Source: Gigaspora rosea
Lineage: Eukaryota; Glomeromycota; Glomeromycetes; Diversisporales; Gigasporaceae
Length of the DNA stretch: 64,000 bases
Assembly (NCBI GenBank): GCA_003550325.1
Contig: QKWP01000053.1
Location: 444,791-508,790, forward strand
Direction of reading: 5' to 3'
Every line of letters begins with the position of its first letter. The stretch's first letter is position 1. A program made the translations under genes and the position numbers. Below the pieces are notes generated by a model that was not told the DNA's origin, made no database searches, and was given only the letters and a program-made list of their open reading frames with translations. Shown here piece by piece: positions 23,749 through 35,137 of the stretch.

Positions 23749-23753
23749 CATAT
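23749..23753. repeat. 5-bp target site duplication of solo LTR (right)
   Basis: CATAT, identical to 23427-23431. Confidence 0.85.
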
Positions 23754-23902
23754 TCTTTTCCCTCTGTCCATCCACCATGAAAGTAAAGCCTTTTATCAAC
23801 AAGAACCGCATTATGTTCTCCCCTCCCAGAAGGAACAAATGCGAATATGCTCTTGTGAAAGTTAATTAGGCAAAATAATATAATTGATAGAAGAGTTTTC
23901 AT

Positions 23903-24690
23903 TTTTTATTAAAATTCGTTAGTATATTCAATAAAAATTCACCCTTTTGTATGTACGCACACACGTTTTTAAATATTATAACGTACGAACTTAAGTATGT
24001 AAAAATACAAAAATTATCGGATAATCGTTTATATATTTGAAATTGATCGTGCTCGCTTTAGGAAACAATTACTAGTGATAGGCAATTTATTACGCCTACC
24101 TAAGTATTATTTTAGATATATGCATATTCTTTCAAAATACTGAAGTAACGCCTTGCATCCTCTTCAATCTTTTTCGGTGATCTGCCTCTGATCGTTGTCT
24201 TTTTTCTTCGTGCCTTGCTCGTGACCCGCCACATTTCCTTTTAAGATAAAAAGGAAAGTTTACGTCAAAAAATTATATAAATAGTGCCTCAAAAAAATTT
24301 TATCGAGTACGGGTTGTATATAGACTTTTTAATGTTATGAGGTTGTGCTAATTGTGTATGTGATGATTCTATAATTTTAGAATAAGAAATGAAGCTTCGA
24401 GTTATTTGATGTTTGATGGGTGTACGGTTTGTTCTGCATTGAAAAGTTTGTATTTTTGGGCGATGCAAAACGGGAATTGCGTGAATATGTGATTCATTGG
24501 GTTGGCTGTCTCTAGGTTACTTTTCTGATGCGTTTGTGATTAATTACTGTTATGGTATCAATAACACGGATTGTGCGGTGTGAAGATTATGTAATGAATA
24601 ATTATGCTTTTAACTTGATTATTAGACAATCGATTTTTATTGCAGTAGGATAAAAAAAGGGAACTAAACAACTTAAAATTGGTAAACAAT
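23903..24690. other. Upstream region of kelch copy I, shared with copy II
   Basis: Matches 37563-38365 closely. No convincing gene. A short minus-strand ORF near 24120-24240 (WRVTSKARRKK) has a stop in copy II. The segmental duplication ends here: beyond about 24690 the copies differ. Confidence 0.6.
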
Positions 24691-24923
24691 GTACAATCAC
24701 GATCGCAATCAACATCGATTAGGTAATAGAAGATCATCACTACCGATCACAGACAACAATTTACAAATCATGATAAACTTTCGTAGTTATCTTTGTTTTT
24801 AATTAATACGGTAAGAATAACCTTACTGTGCTTATTGTAATGCATTGGCTTTCGTAGTGTGCGCTACTTATTTTTGTAAGAGTATTTATACTAGCATATT
24901 GAATTAACTTTATACAGCTCATA

Positions 24924-26331
24924 TGGGGTGTCCCTAGGGTTCGAGGCACGGAGGCATTGGCATGCCTTTTGGGCATACCTTTGGGGCATTCCTATAGGTA
25001 TGCCTTGGGCATGCCCTAGTCATGTGACATAAATGTAATATCTGATTGAGCGTCCTTATCCTGTACCCGGGGTAGAGGCTTTTATCCTATGCCCGGGGGG
25101 TATAAATTTTTATCCTGTACTGCTTAAATCTGATTGGTCCAAATATTAAAAAATTTAAATTTTTCGAAGTCTTTTTTATTATAGATAATATTAAAAAAAA
25201 AAAATACAAAGTAGCAAAAAATACAAAAAAAAAGACAAAAAGTATAGCAAGACAAAGGCCAAAAAAAACCACCAAAAAATATCAAATGACAATGAAAGCA
25301 CCAACGCGATAACCAAAGACACCAACCAACGACTAATAGCACCACAAAACTATGATATAAAACACTACAAATGATGTCGAAAAACACCACCAAACGATGA
25401 CTAAAAGACCACCAAAAGCGGCACCAAACTACGACGAAAAGCACTATTAAACGACGATGAAAAGACCACCAAACGACAACCAAAAACACCACCAAACGAC
25501 GACCAAAAGCACACCAAATGACGATGAAAGCACCACAAAAGAGTGACGAAAAGCACCACACGAATGACGAGTAAAGCACCAAAAAAAACTGACGGCAAAA
25601 ACACCACACAATGACGACGAAAAGCACCAAAAAAACAAACCGGCAGCAAAAACACCACAGAACAACGATGAAAGCACCAAAAAAATGATGCCAAAAACAT
25701 CACACAACGATGATGAAAGCACCAAAAAAACGACGGCAAAAACACTACACAACGATGACGAAAGCACCAAAAAAAAACGACGACAAAAACACTACGAAAG
25801 CACCAAAAAAAACGACGACGAAAGCACTAACAAAAAAGCGCGATTCTATGTTGATCGGTTTAATTTTATATAAACATAATCACATGATTGACACAGGTTA
25901 AGACCCTGTACCCCAGAGTATAGGTTAAGTTTCTCCTATCTGATTGTCTAGTATGGTTGGAAGAATCAGAAGCGTAGACAGTCAATCAACATCAGGGAAC
26001 GGAAAGCAATTATTAGACATTTTTCTATACAAAAAGGGCATGCCTCAACTTATGGCATGCCCTGTTTAATTATTTTTGATTTTCAGATTAATCAAAATTC
26101 ACGATATTGGTTGGTTAAAGACGGCAGGTAACTATCGGGTAATCTCGTGACGTGTTGGCTCTATGCAGCCTCATGTAATTTTTCTTTTTACATTATCATG
26201 ATTTTTTATTATGCAACTCGACTTTCATTTATAATTAAAAAAAGTCAATCATGTCAAAATTTATATGAATCTAACGAAACTCATTTTTCAAAAAAATGTA
26301 AAAATGGGCCCTATTAATTGGGGACACCCCA
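24924..26331. mobile_element. TA-flanked DNA element with GGGGTGTCCC inverted ends
   Basis: Left end TGGGGTGTCCC, right end GGGACACCCCA; both are preceded or followed by TA inside a CATATG context. A TA duplication suggests the Tc1/mariner or IS630 group. The 1.4-kb interior has no transposase. It holds clustered GGGCATGCC / GGCATGCCC motifs near both ends (24955-25020 and 26035-26065), and a minisatellite (25260-25860). Probably non-autonomous. Confidence 0.65.
25260..25860. repeat. Minisatellite, about 45 bp, ACCA/CGACGA-rich
   Basis: Degenerate tandem units such as GAAAGCACCAAAAAAACGAC followed by GGCAAAAACACTACACAACG. The clearest copies lie between 25560 and 25840. It yields long open frames on both strands because of its composition, not because it codes. 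Confidence 0.8.
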
Positions 26332-26406
26332 TATGTGGGCGTTAGTCTAAACCGAGTTTATTTTTACATATTAATATGTTAATAGTGACGATAGAGTTAA
26401 AGAAAT

Positions 26407-26780
26407 ATGAAGCTCCTCCAAATATGCATAAGCATCCCAGTTTTATCTTCAGCATATATTATTATTTATCTTCTTTTATATCGTCGATATCTTAACTTTG
26501 GAGTCATTCGCTTTAATGTTTTTGATGGTCATCTTTTGAAAACCTGCTCAGTGTGTGAAACAATACCAAAATCATTTTCACATACTTTCATAACATCAAA
26601 ATTATTAATAATGATGTCAGATTATGGGAAAAGTGAAAACTCAAATATGCTTAGGCTTACCGAATTTATCTATAATATTTAATTTGGGTTTGGATGTTTA
26701 AGTCTTTGATTGGCCATATCCAAAAGCATGTTCCAAATGTGGGAAAACTTTATTCGGACGCAATCTACCCCAACCTTAAA
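26407..26780 (+). other. Weak coding-like stretch with two Cys pairs
   Basis: A plus-strand frame begins with a hydrophobic N-terminus (MKLLQICISIPVLSS) and later shows TCSVCETIPKSFSH; a second frame downstream shows KACSKCGKTLFGR. The CxxC spacing is suggestive, but I recognise no family and the frames are broken. Confidence 0.2.
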
Positions 26781-26784
26781 CAAA

Positions 26785-27445
26785 TAATGTAGTATCAGAA
26801 TAATAAGCAAGTTTTGTAAAGAATTTTTTTTACAGCAATATGTGCAAAAATTATGATTGTTTCAATGCAATCTAATTTAGCCTTAACTGCATATTATGTT
26901 TCAAGTAAGTTTGTAATAGAATTTTTTTATAATACTCATAATATATATAATAGTAATTCTGACAAACTGTCTTATTTTTTTGTCATTACTAGAATAGTGA
27001 AAAGGTTCAGTAACAGAAATTTTTACAGTAATTCATGATAAAAGTTGATAATCTATTCAGATGCAGCCTAACTCAACTTTAACCACATAATGTAGTTATC
27101 AGAATAGCGAGCAGGTTCTGTAAGGAAAATTTTTTTTATAGTAATAATATGTGATAGAAATTATAATTGTTTTAATATAAACTAATTCAATCTTGACTGC
27201 ATATTATGTGTCGAGTAAGTTTGTAACAGAATTTTTTATAATTCTCATAATAGAAATTATAGTAATTACAATACAAACTAACCTATCTTTTGTTATTACT
27301 ATAATGGCGAGAAAGTTCTGTAACAAAACTTTCTTTACAGTAATTTATGATAGAAATCAATAATCTATTCAGACAACCTAACTCAACCTTAACTACATTG
27401 TGTAGTTATATTAATAACGAGCAAGTTCTATAAGAAAAATTTTTT
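26785..27445 (+). repeat. Old intron-like satellite island, plus orientation
   Basis: Five or six units with TCAGAATA, a few bases, GTAAGTTTTGTAA, TTTTTACAG, ATAGAAATTATAATTG, CTAACTCAACTTTAACCACA. Same family as 11.4-20.2 kb. Confidence 0.75.
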
Positions 27446-27460
27446 TGACGCACTCACCAT

Positions 27461-27474
27461 AGGGTTAGGGTTAG
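27461..27474. repeat. Short TTAGGG-like tract
   Basis: AGGGTTAGGGTTAG, about two telomere-type repeats, directly after the satellite island. Two repeats can occur by chance. Confidence 0.4.
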
Positions 27475-27501
27475 TCAGTCAATTTTGTATTTAATTTGGA
27501 T

Positions 27502-27537
27502 AGGGTGGCAGTAAATTATTTACCACCCCGGGTGGTG
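27502..27537. other. GC-clamped hairpin
   Basis: GGGTGGCAGTAAAT pairs imperfectly with ATTTACCACCC, followed by CGGGTGGTGCC. It resembles the GGTGGCGC hairpin at 20199, which also lies at a satellite edge. Confidence 0.6.
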
Positions 27538-27584
27538 CCAAGATGACTCCATAATTTTTAAATTGAAAAAATTTTATTAGGAAA

Positions 27585-27815
27585 TGATTTTCTCGATTTC
27601 AAGATCTTCATTATCACTTTTAACCAAAGTAATATGTTTGTTGTATTTCTTATATTTCTTTGCTCTGGTAAGTGATGCTTTTCAAAGATCTGTAAAAGTT
27701 TTAGAACTGACCTTTTCAGTAAACGCTTCAACTAATTTGTTTTGAATAAAAAGCAGGTTTGGATGCAAACTAGTCTTAGCAACTTCGTGTTTTGTAACTG
27801 CTTACATAATGGATT
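27585..27815 (-). pseudogene. Second Tc1/mariner-like transposase C-terminal fragment
   Basis: Minus-strand reading gives TKHEVAKTSLHPNLLFIQNK, LVEAFTEKVSSK, a stop, then ASLTRAKKYKKY. This aligns with KGEVARAGPHPNLLAIRDKL and the following residues at 10328-10558. The HYTPPYH part and everything upstream are absent. It abuts the inverted-repeat structure at 27820. Confidence 0.7.
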
Positions 27816-27819
27816 TAGT

Positions 27820-28645
27820 GAAATTATAATTGGCAAAAAAAAATTACGTTGCTTTATATATTCGAAAATCTTATCGCTAATAAAAAATCCTAAGAATCCC
27901 AAAGAGCAAACCATGCCAATATTTATTATCTTCTAACTTTTATGTCAAATACGGCAATTTCATTTTATTTTATTATATATATATATATTTTTTTTTACCA
28001 AAAAATTTTTGTGCTCAAATATTTCATTATGACCTGGTTTGTTCGAAGTTAAAGAGAAAAATGTTTTTGTTGTAACAACATATGAATATTTGTAAAGCCC
28101 GTAAAGGAGAAGTTGAGGAAATTGGCATTGCCGAAATTACACTATTTGTTGAAGTTTTGTCGAAGAAGTATATTTGTTTGTTGGATAGTCGCCTTTTTTT
28201 CGTTACGATTTGTTGAAAAACATAATAATCATAAATAAAGCAAGGACAAGTAACGATCGCAATCATTATTTCGATAAATTGTAATAATTGTGCATCATCT
28301 CAATCACAATCACATTGAGGGAGTTACTTGAGAACAACCTTAAATAAAATAATTATTATTTTCAAAAATATGTTCTCAAGCAACGCCTCAACATGATTGA
28401 TAGTGATTGATATGATGCTCAATTATTACAACTGATCGAAATAATGGTTGGAATAGTTACTTGAGCAGACCATCCATGCTTTATAAAAACGAAATTGCCG
28501 TATTTGACATAAAAGTTAGAAGATAATAAATATTAGCATGGCATGCCTTTGGGCTTCTTAGATTTTTTTATTAGAGATAAGAATTTCGAATATAAAAGGC
28601 ATCGTATTAATTTTTTGACAACTATAATTTCGCTGAAGATCCATG
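27820..28645. repeat. Nested inverted repeat (foldback structure)
   Basis: The outer arms 27822-27975 and 28492-28645 are reverse complements of each other with few mismatches (GAAATTGCCGTATTTGACAT on the right matches the complement of ATGTCAAATACGGCAATTTC on the left). Inside, 28263-28345 and 28365-28447 form a second hairpin (ACTTGAGAAC against GTTCTCAAG). No ORF. It could be a foldback transposon or an inverted duplication. Confidence 0.75.
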
Positions 28646-28649
28646 AAAT

Positions 28650-28985
28650 AAAGCAAACTGCTTGAACAACCTCTTTTTTTACTCTATCATTAGGTAGTTT
28701 TAGCCAATTAACGTTAACTCAATGAAAAAACAAGGATGGTTTGCGTCTTCAGACTTTTTTCAGAGAAGCGGCAATTCACTTGTTCAGTTTTTTTGACCCC
28801 GCCTATTTAAAATTTTATTTCCGACAATTGATTTAGGCACCCTAAATCATCCCAACCATATCCGATTATTACGGCATTAATCATAAATATATATGTATGT
28901 CAAGTAAATCGTTAATACAATAATGTATGTAAAATAAAACAACACTATGCTACCGTAATGTATGAGACATTTCCTTTTACAATAG
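28650..28985. other. Gene-free stretch
   Basis: No supported gene or repeat was seen between the foldback structure and the kelch remnant. Confidence 0.4.
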
Positions 28986-28989
28986 TATT

Positions 28990-29850
28990 AATTATTATCA
29001 ATATAGTTAAAGTATGCTGTAAAAACGGACCAAACTTTACTTAAGTATAACCAGTGATTAACATCATAGAGTATTTTAAGTGTGGATCTGAAAAAAATGG
29101 ATTTCTTAACCAGAGACTTCGTTATTTGGCTCATCATCTTGAGATGTAAAAGAATAAGGAGTATAACCAAATCTTCTAATAATAAGAATTGCAACAGTTG
29201 ATAATATTTTATGCCCGCAATTGCACCAAATGTAATATCAATAATTGCTGCAACATTGTTAGACTGATTAGGGAGGTGACATTTATTACGTAATATTTTA
29301 GGGGGTGGGGGGGTGGCCCTGTATTATAACATTATCTTACGTTACACAAAGATATACAGTAAATTATAAATTGGCCAATTATATTGGATATTACGTGGGG
29401 GGGAGGGGGTAGCCCTCATAGTAAATGGATATTACGTAATAAATGTCAGCGCCCTTATATATTGTAATATTATTACTTGGTGAAGCATTGCCGTAATTGG
29501 GACTGATTGGAATGATTTAAGATCATAAAATGTAATCCATTCATAATTATTTTTTTTGACTCACATCGGGAAGGAAGACATTATTTTGTATTATTACTTC
29601 CATTGGTATCTGAAATTTAAAAGTTATTCATTAATAAAACGATATAATAATTTACTTACTTAATGCACCAAATGCGATAAAAACACAAGCCCAATTAGTA
29701 TTGAAGTAAAACGTCTGAATCCAATAGTGGGACCTCCACTACTTATAATTGTAGGAATACCAACAAATTTAAAGGTATCAAGCAACATAATTGTCATAGT
29801 TGAAGAATCCGAATATCCATAAAATATTAATATTTAATTAAATTGAGCTA
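28990..29850 (-). pseudogene. Kelch membrane protein remnant, third locus
   Basis: Minus strand. 29680-29845 corresponds to kelch exon 4 of the other copies (LLDTFKFVGIPTII, SSGGP, RRFTSILIG). 29495-29585 corresponds to the stalk-side exon (FLPDVSQKNNYEWITFYDL). 29190-29260 corresponds to the transmembrane region (NVAAIIDITFGAIAG). Stops and frameshifts are frequent, and a 184-bp MITE (29271-29454) sits between stalk and membrane segment. It lies next to a BTB remnant, repeating the BTB-kelch neighbourhood of the two larger copies. More diverged from copies I and II than they are from each other. Confidence 0.75.
29271..29454. mobile_element. MITE with TTA target duplication (PIF/Harbinger-like)
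   Basis: Left end GGGAGGTGACATTTATTACG, right end the complement of GGGCGCTGACATTTATTACG. The inverted repeats run about 26 bp and continue imperfectly through G-rich blocks. TTA precedes it (29268-29270) and follows it (29455-29457). A 3-bp TTA duplication and G-rich ends fit PIF/Harbinger (Tourist-type) MITEs. No coding capacity. Confidence 0.82.
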
Positions 29851-30049
29851 AGTTAATAGTTGTAATTATAACTGTCTAAAAATAAAATTCAACACATAAG
29901 AATTCCACAGCAAATAAGATTGTCCATCCCTCTTTTATTTTTGCTATCCCTGTTCCATTTGCTGTGGATCCAATTTATAATAAAGTTTGCATTTAAAGGA
30001 TTTCTGCTTATTATATAATTTTAAACAAGTATGTATTTAAAAGGATAAA

Positions 30050-30850
30050 TTATTATGATTGTACATTTAATTTCATCATTATACATCTGAAAATAACGAA
30101 TATGAGATAAAAAATTTTGTAAAGTTATCTTTAAAGATAGAAAATTTCCATTGGACCAGTTATTATGATTGGATAATAAACCAGGATTTTAAGCAATTCC
30201 CCATTCAATAAATTTTTATTTCTTCCATTTGTAAATCATCTTGGCTAATAAGTGAGACTAAAGTATTTTCTTGAAGCATATAGAAGTCTTCCAATTCAAA
30301 ACTTTGTAAGGATACTTTACCACAATAACAATGCACCATTTTTGTAATTCTTGAAGCTTATTACCCTGAAAAATTTTAAGATTGACGAGTAAAACTTAAA
30401 CCAAGTCAATGAACTTCCGTCTTAATTATATGAACTTCAAGGTGCCTGGCTAATTCATCAAAAATAAATTCGAAAGCGCTGATCATAAGCTCAAAAATAA
30501 GCTACCTTAGATATATATATATATATAAGGTTTAATTATATTGTTAGTGTTTTTTTCTCGCAACAAAATATAGATTATAAATTGAATATAAAATAACTTA
30601 CTTGATTATTATCTCAAATTGTCAAGAGCTTTAATCTTATTCTCATCTTTATTGATATTTGCAATTCATTATGAAAATATATAGATCTCCATCTTAAACT
30701 TGCTTAATGTGCTTGCAATATTTTAGTGATTGGAGATTCGCCACCATTAATGACTATATTTAAATCATCTTAGTCATCAAGCAGGTCAAGATAGTTGTTT
30801 GAAAGATTTCAAAGAATTTACTAGATTTTAAATATGTGAAATCATAATTA
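30050..30850 (-). pseudogene. Decayed BTB-BACK remnant (copy II, upstream member)
   Basis: Minus-strand counterpart of 1200-1870. The BACK part is at 30070-30480 and the BTB exon at 30600-30830, with an intron-like gap between them. Frameshifts throughout. The TLDc portion kept in copy I is missing here. Confidence 0.7.
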
Positions 30851-31945
30851 TTAAATATTTTTTAAAAAAGAATTCAGAATAAAAGAACCAGCAACGCACC
30901 TTTTCTACAAATTTCAGCGTAATTTTAGCAATCGGAAAATTTTTTTGTTTAAAAAGGTGCCGCTAGAAGCAGCCAACATTTATTTCCAGAATTTGATCAG
31001 CATGTCGTATAACTTTTGGCTCGTTTTGCCAATATCAAAATTCTAATCCGAAATAAATAGTTTAATATTGTTTGGGGGTTAATTTTTGAGGGTTTCGTTC
31101 ATATGATTTTCTTTTTAGGAGAGTTGAGAAAAACCGGTAAAACTCGGTAAAATCAAACGAGAGAGGACGTGTGGGTGACGGGGCCCGTCGTGTTATTATT
31201 CAAGCATAAATCATTAACCAAGTCGTAGTTAATTGACTTAGTTGCTTAGCTACTAAGAATTCTTAATTTTGACGGCCTATTAGTCGAAGTATTTGTTGGT
31301 TAAGAAGTGTAGTTTAGATTAAATTGCGTTGCAGATATAGAGGGAATATTTTATTACAATTTGATATTTCAATTTATTATGTGATTCAGTAAATGTATAT
31401 ATTGTATGAAAGGTTTGTAAACGCTGATTTTTAGAGTGCAATACATTCGATTTATAATATCAAATACCTTTAATGAAAATAATATAAAGTATTCAAAGGA
31501 CTTAAATTGCCGATAAAAAATGATTTAAATAGTTAAAGGTCTATTATTTCAGGGAGTTTGTATATTTCTAGAGAATGTTACATCTGATATTTATTTTGTC
31601 TTAAATCATAATGACCTATGTTTCGGAAAACAACTGATCTTATAATATATCAATATCAATTAATCAAGGTTTGATTAGAAATAAATTTCAATTATTATAA
31701 ATAGATTAAATTTTTAATCGATAACTGAACAGAAAAATTTATCACAGATAAAACTTGTAAAATATTATTAGTATTTACAATTTTAAGATAGAAGTTAATT
31801 ATGAGAATAATGTAACGATATCATATTTAAGTCACAGTATAATAAAAATTATGAGAATAATGCAAACAAGAAACTATAATTAATAGATTATTACTCACAA
31901 TATTGAAGGCAATTTATTCAGTAAGTTAATTAGCTAAAAAATCTT
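30851..31945. other. Spacer between BTB loci, copy II
   Basis: Non-coding and matching 1871-2866. It has an extra stretch near 31075-31200 (GGTTTCGTTCATATG to GGGGCCCGTCGTG) that copy I lacks. No gene seen. Confidence 0.6.
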
Positions 31946-33472
31946 TTAGGGCTTTTTACTAATATGGAATATTTCATACTCTTCCACGGAAAAAAATGAA
32001 AATCCATAACTATCAAACGTAGTTTCATTTCTAATTCGTTTTTCGTATGAATCTAGACAATTCCAACAATTAGAGTGTTGATCAAAATGTTCCCTCATAG
32101 CTAAATCACTCAAACCAAATGTTGGAGCATAATTCATATCACAAACAATTGCAGCTTTTGGATATTTTACACGACTTAAAATAGAATTTTGAATGGTGCC
32201 ATTTTTCAAAGAAAAAATAAAGCTATCGTTGCATTGCTTAAAGAAAACTTGTTTAACTGGTTTATCCCAACCAATAGGATTATATCCACCAAGAATTTCG
32301 TCAGTGCCTTTAACCTTCATAACTACAACAAGATGTGTTTGTTTATCACATAATCTCCAAAATGAATCTTTGGTAAAACCATCTCTAGTTCCTCGAAGAA
32401 GTAATTTAAACTCGTATGGATTATCCATTACTGAATATATTTCAGTTTTTCTATCAACCCATGAAGCAATTTCTGCTGCATGTGCTCCATTGATAACTGG
32501 CTCTGAATTTCTAGTGGGCAATATAGGTGCTAAAATTACACGAGGTGGAAGAATTTTTGATGATAATTGTTGATCAGCTGACATAAGCTTTTTTGTTATA
32601 TCATCCCAGAGTTCTTTATCCAGGATTTGTTGGTATGGTTGTACATTATTGTTAATGTCATCACTAGACATCTGAAAATAACGAATATGAGGTAAAATAT
32701 TTTGTAAAGTAGTCTTTAAAGATAGAAAACTTTCATTGGACCAGCTTTTAGGATTGGATGCTAAACCAGGATTTTGAGCAATTCCCCATTCAATAACAAG
32801 ATTCCAAATTTTTATTTCTTCCATTTGTAAATCATCTCGGCTAATAAGTGATACTAATGCATTTTCTTGAAGCGAAGAAAAGTTTTCCGATTCAAAAATC
32901 TTATCAGGGTACTTTGCCACAATATCATTGCACCATTTTTGTAATTTTTGAAGCTCATTATTCTGAAAAATTTTTTGATAAATACGAGTAAAATTTAAAC
33001 GAAGCCAATGAGCTTTCGTTTCAATTAAATGAGCTTCAAAGAATTTAGCTAATTCATCAAAAAGAAATTCACAAGCAATAAGCATAAGCTCAAAAATAAA
33101 TGATGCATTATGATTTTCAAGTAAGACTACTCCTCCATAAATGTATCTATATAAATTTAAATATATTTTAGATATTTCTTGATACTTGATATAAATTAAA
33201 AATCTAATATAAATAGCTTACTTGATTATAATCTCAAATTGTTGGATTGTAAAATTTTTTAAATTAATCATTTTAATATTATTCTCATCTTTTCTGATAT
33301 TTACCAATTCATTACGAAAGTATAAAGATCTATATTTTAAAATTGCGGAATGTGCTTGAAATATTTTAGCATTTGGAGATTCTCCAACATTAATAACAAT
33401 ATTAAAATCTTCTTTGTCATCAAGTAGTTCAAGATAATTATTCGATAGATTTTCAAAGAATTTTATTACCAT
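31946..33472 (-). CDS. BTB-BACK-TLDc domain protein, intact
   Basis: Two exons on the minus strand: 33222-33472 and 31946-33146. The 75-bp intron (GTAAGC donor, TATAG acceptor) restores a K-Y-I-Y-G-G junction. The predicted protein is 483 residues. BTB covers about 1-110 (MVIKFFENLSNNYLELL start, FQAHSAILKYRSLYFRNEL), BACK about 114-235 (LISRDDLQMEE, NLVIEWGIAQN, LPHIRYFQM), and TLDc about 299-483 (YEFKLLLRGTRDGF, GGYNPIGWDKP, ending FHISKKP). The start is the ATG at 33472: an ATG further upstream, used in copy I, meets a stop here because of a one-base difference. BTB domains dimerise and often recruit Cullin-3, and TLDc is linked to oxidative-stress proteins, but the function in this fungal family is unknown. 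It belongs to the duplicated segment and is the only unbroken member of its family in the window. Confidence 0.92.
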
Positions 33473-33539
33473 CTTGACTATATGTGAAGTTTTAATTTTC
33501 GATGAAGTCGTATGTCAGTACTGACATTTAAAAGAAGTG

Positions 33540-34268
33540 CACCGAATAAAGAAAGAGCAGGAATTTAAAGTATGTTGCATTACTTCAAATTTCCAAAATT
33601 GATTATTTCGTATAACGTAATACCAAAATTGAATGTAAATTTAGCCACGATCAACATGTAATTTGCCTAAATATTTAACTTCATAACCGCGTAGAAAATG
33701 TTTCATGAAATCCGGCTGAATTAAACGGTTAACAATTTTAGGCTGCTCCAATTTTTATGCATATTATTTATAATATTTATATTACTGTAAAAAATAATTG
33801 TTTTACTCCTTGACTATATTTTTAATATTAATTCGTTTGAAGAATCAATATGAAATTGTGTAGTAGAGAAAAGGAAAGAAACCAAGCTAAATATTCATAA
33901 GACGAAAATTAGTCATCAAATATTTTAGATCCAATTTTTTGAATGTTAATAACAATTGAAGCTAAAGTTTTGACAAATAACTAGTGGAGACTAACTTTTT
34001 ATTTTTTTGGTTACATTTGCAATAATAGTAGGATAAAAAATGTTCAAGCACTTTTTGTGAATATTTCAATTAATGAATCACTAAGCAACCATAAGGATGG
34101 TAAAAAAAACGGGTTTAACCTTTTTTTTTTTTATTTTGTTTAAAACTTGCCTGACGCCGCTCTTACGTCTGTTGCGCTGAAACTGAAAATATTAGTTAAT
34201 TTTATTTATCAACTGAAAAATTTTTTCAAAAAAAAAAACATTACAATAATTTATTAAACATTGCAAAT
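33540..34268. repeat. Segmental-duplication flank, copy II
   Basis: Homologous to 4450-4604 plus 8402-9060. It has no hAT element at the matching site (about 33690). Homology passes directly into the satellite block at 34268, whereas copy I has 11 kb between the two. Confidence 0.85.
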
Positions 34269-34690
34269 ATAACATATAATTAAGGTTGTTAGTTTGATAG
34301 AAATTTTTATAATTTCTATTGTGAATTACAGTAAAAAATTCTGATACAAATTTTATCCAATATTCAGTAACCAAAATATGTGGTTAAATTGTTATTGCAA
34401 AATATTTTATTACAAAATTTATTATTTTGAGATATGCAAGCAATATATAGTAAAGTTGGAATAAATTAATATGAATTTCTATCATGAGTTACCACAAAAA
34501 TTTTTATTACAAAATTTATTCGTTATTCTGATAACAACAAAAAAGTTAATTTGTATTGAAATTATCGTAATTTCTATCATTATTACTATAAAAACTTCTA
34601 TTATTCGTACATAATACATAGTAAGAATTTTTTCAAGTTTTATCTTGACTTGCACGTTCAGTCGTTTGGTATGCAAAACAATGACTTTAT
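34268..34690 (-). repeat. Old intron-like satellite, minus orientation, copy II
   Basis: Near-identical to 20235-20650, including GTTAGTTTGATAGAAATT and CATGAGTTACCACAAAAATT. Confidence 0.7.
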
Positions 34691-35137
34691 AAAAGTATTA
34701 AATTGGACAAATTTGTGCCCTAAAATTGTTTCCAGTTTGCTTAATTAAATGAAGTTTTTCAGCTGTACCAGTATAAAAGAATTTTGAAAGTATGAATATC
34801 CAACGTTTAAAATTCAGGGGTTTGATTTATTTAATGCATTACGTCAACACTCTTCATAAAAAATAATATCCGTTAAAAAGCGTTCGTTTTTCCTTTAAAT
34901 AAATATATTTCAAGATTTGCTCAATCAAAAGATTCGTAACAAAAAGTTATTTAAAAAAAAAAAAAAAGTTATTTAAAAAAAAAAAAAAAAAAGGTATTTA
35001 CTTCATTAAGTCAAAAATTTGATTATTCTTTTCTTTATTTATATCAAGATGAAATCACCGATTTATCGTAAGATAAAATAATTAATTACATTCCAAATCT
35101 ACCTAAGTTATTCTTCATTCGACAGATTGAAAAATAC

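Larger units (their letters stand above)
21607..23902 (-). pseudogene. Kelch-repeat membrane protein, copy I, disrupted by LTR and other insertion
   Basis: Minus strand, five recognisable exons. Exon 1 starts at the ATG at 23902: a signal peptide (MKTLLSIILFCLI and on), then FVPSGRGEHNAVLVDKRLYF and several kelch blades (TTIYYIGG, HNIYIYAGYAV, DSILYIGGKFHSLDG). A 317-bp solo LTR interrupts it after GKEY. Short exons follow near 22445-22495 (FNTNDNTWRI) and 22310-22370. Exon 4 near 22010-22050 keeps only its end (VRHTATLIGAYVLIAFG), because about 195 bp of foreign sequence ending at an N replaces the rest. The last exon (21607-21915) has DVSHKDSYKWVTTYDP, a Pro/Ser/Thr stalk, and a transmembrane segment (GTVIAGAIGLLIIGMIIG). 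Such proteins are secreted beta-propellers anchored in the membrane; the role is unknown. Confidence 0.88.

Noticed and set aside
25124..25901. Long overlapping open frames on both strands (Phe/Val/Trp-rich or Lys/Thr-rich)
   Set aside because: They are products of the ACCA/CGACGA minisatellite, with low-complexity translations in every frame.
27732..27936. Short frames on both strands near 27.8 kb
   Set aside because: They sit in the arm of an inverted repeat and a decayed transposase; no family resemblance.
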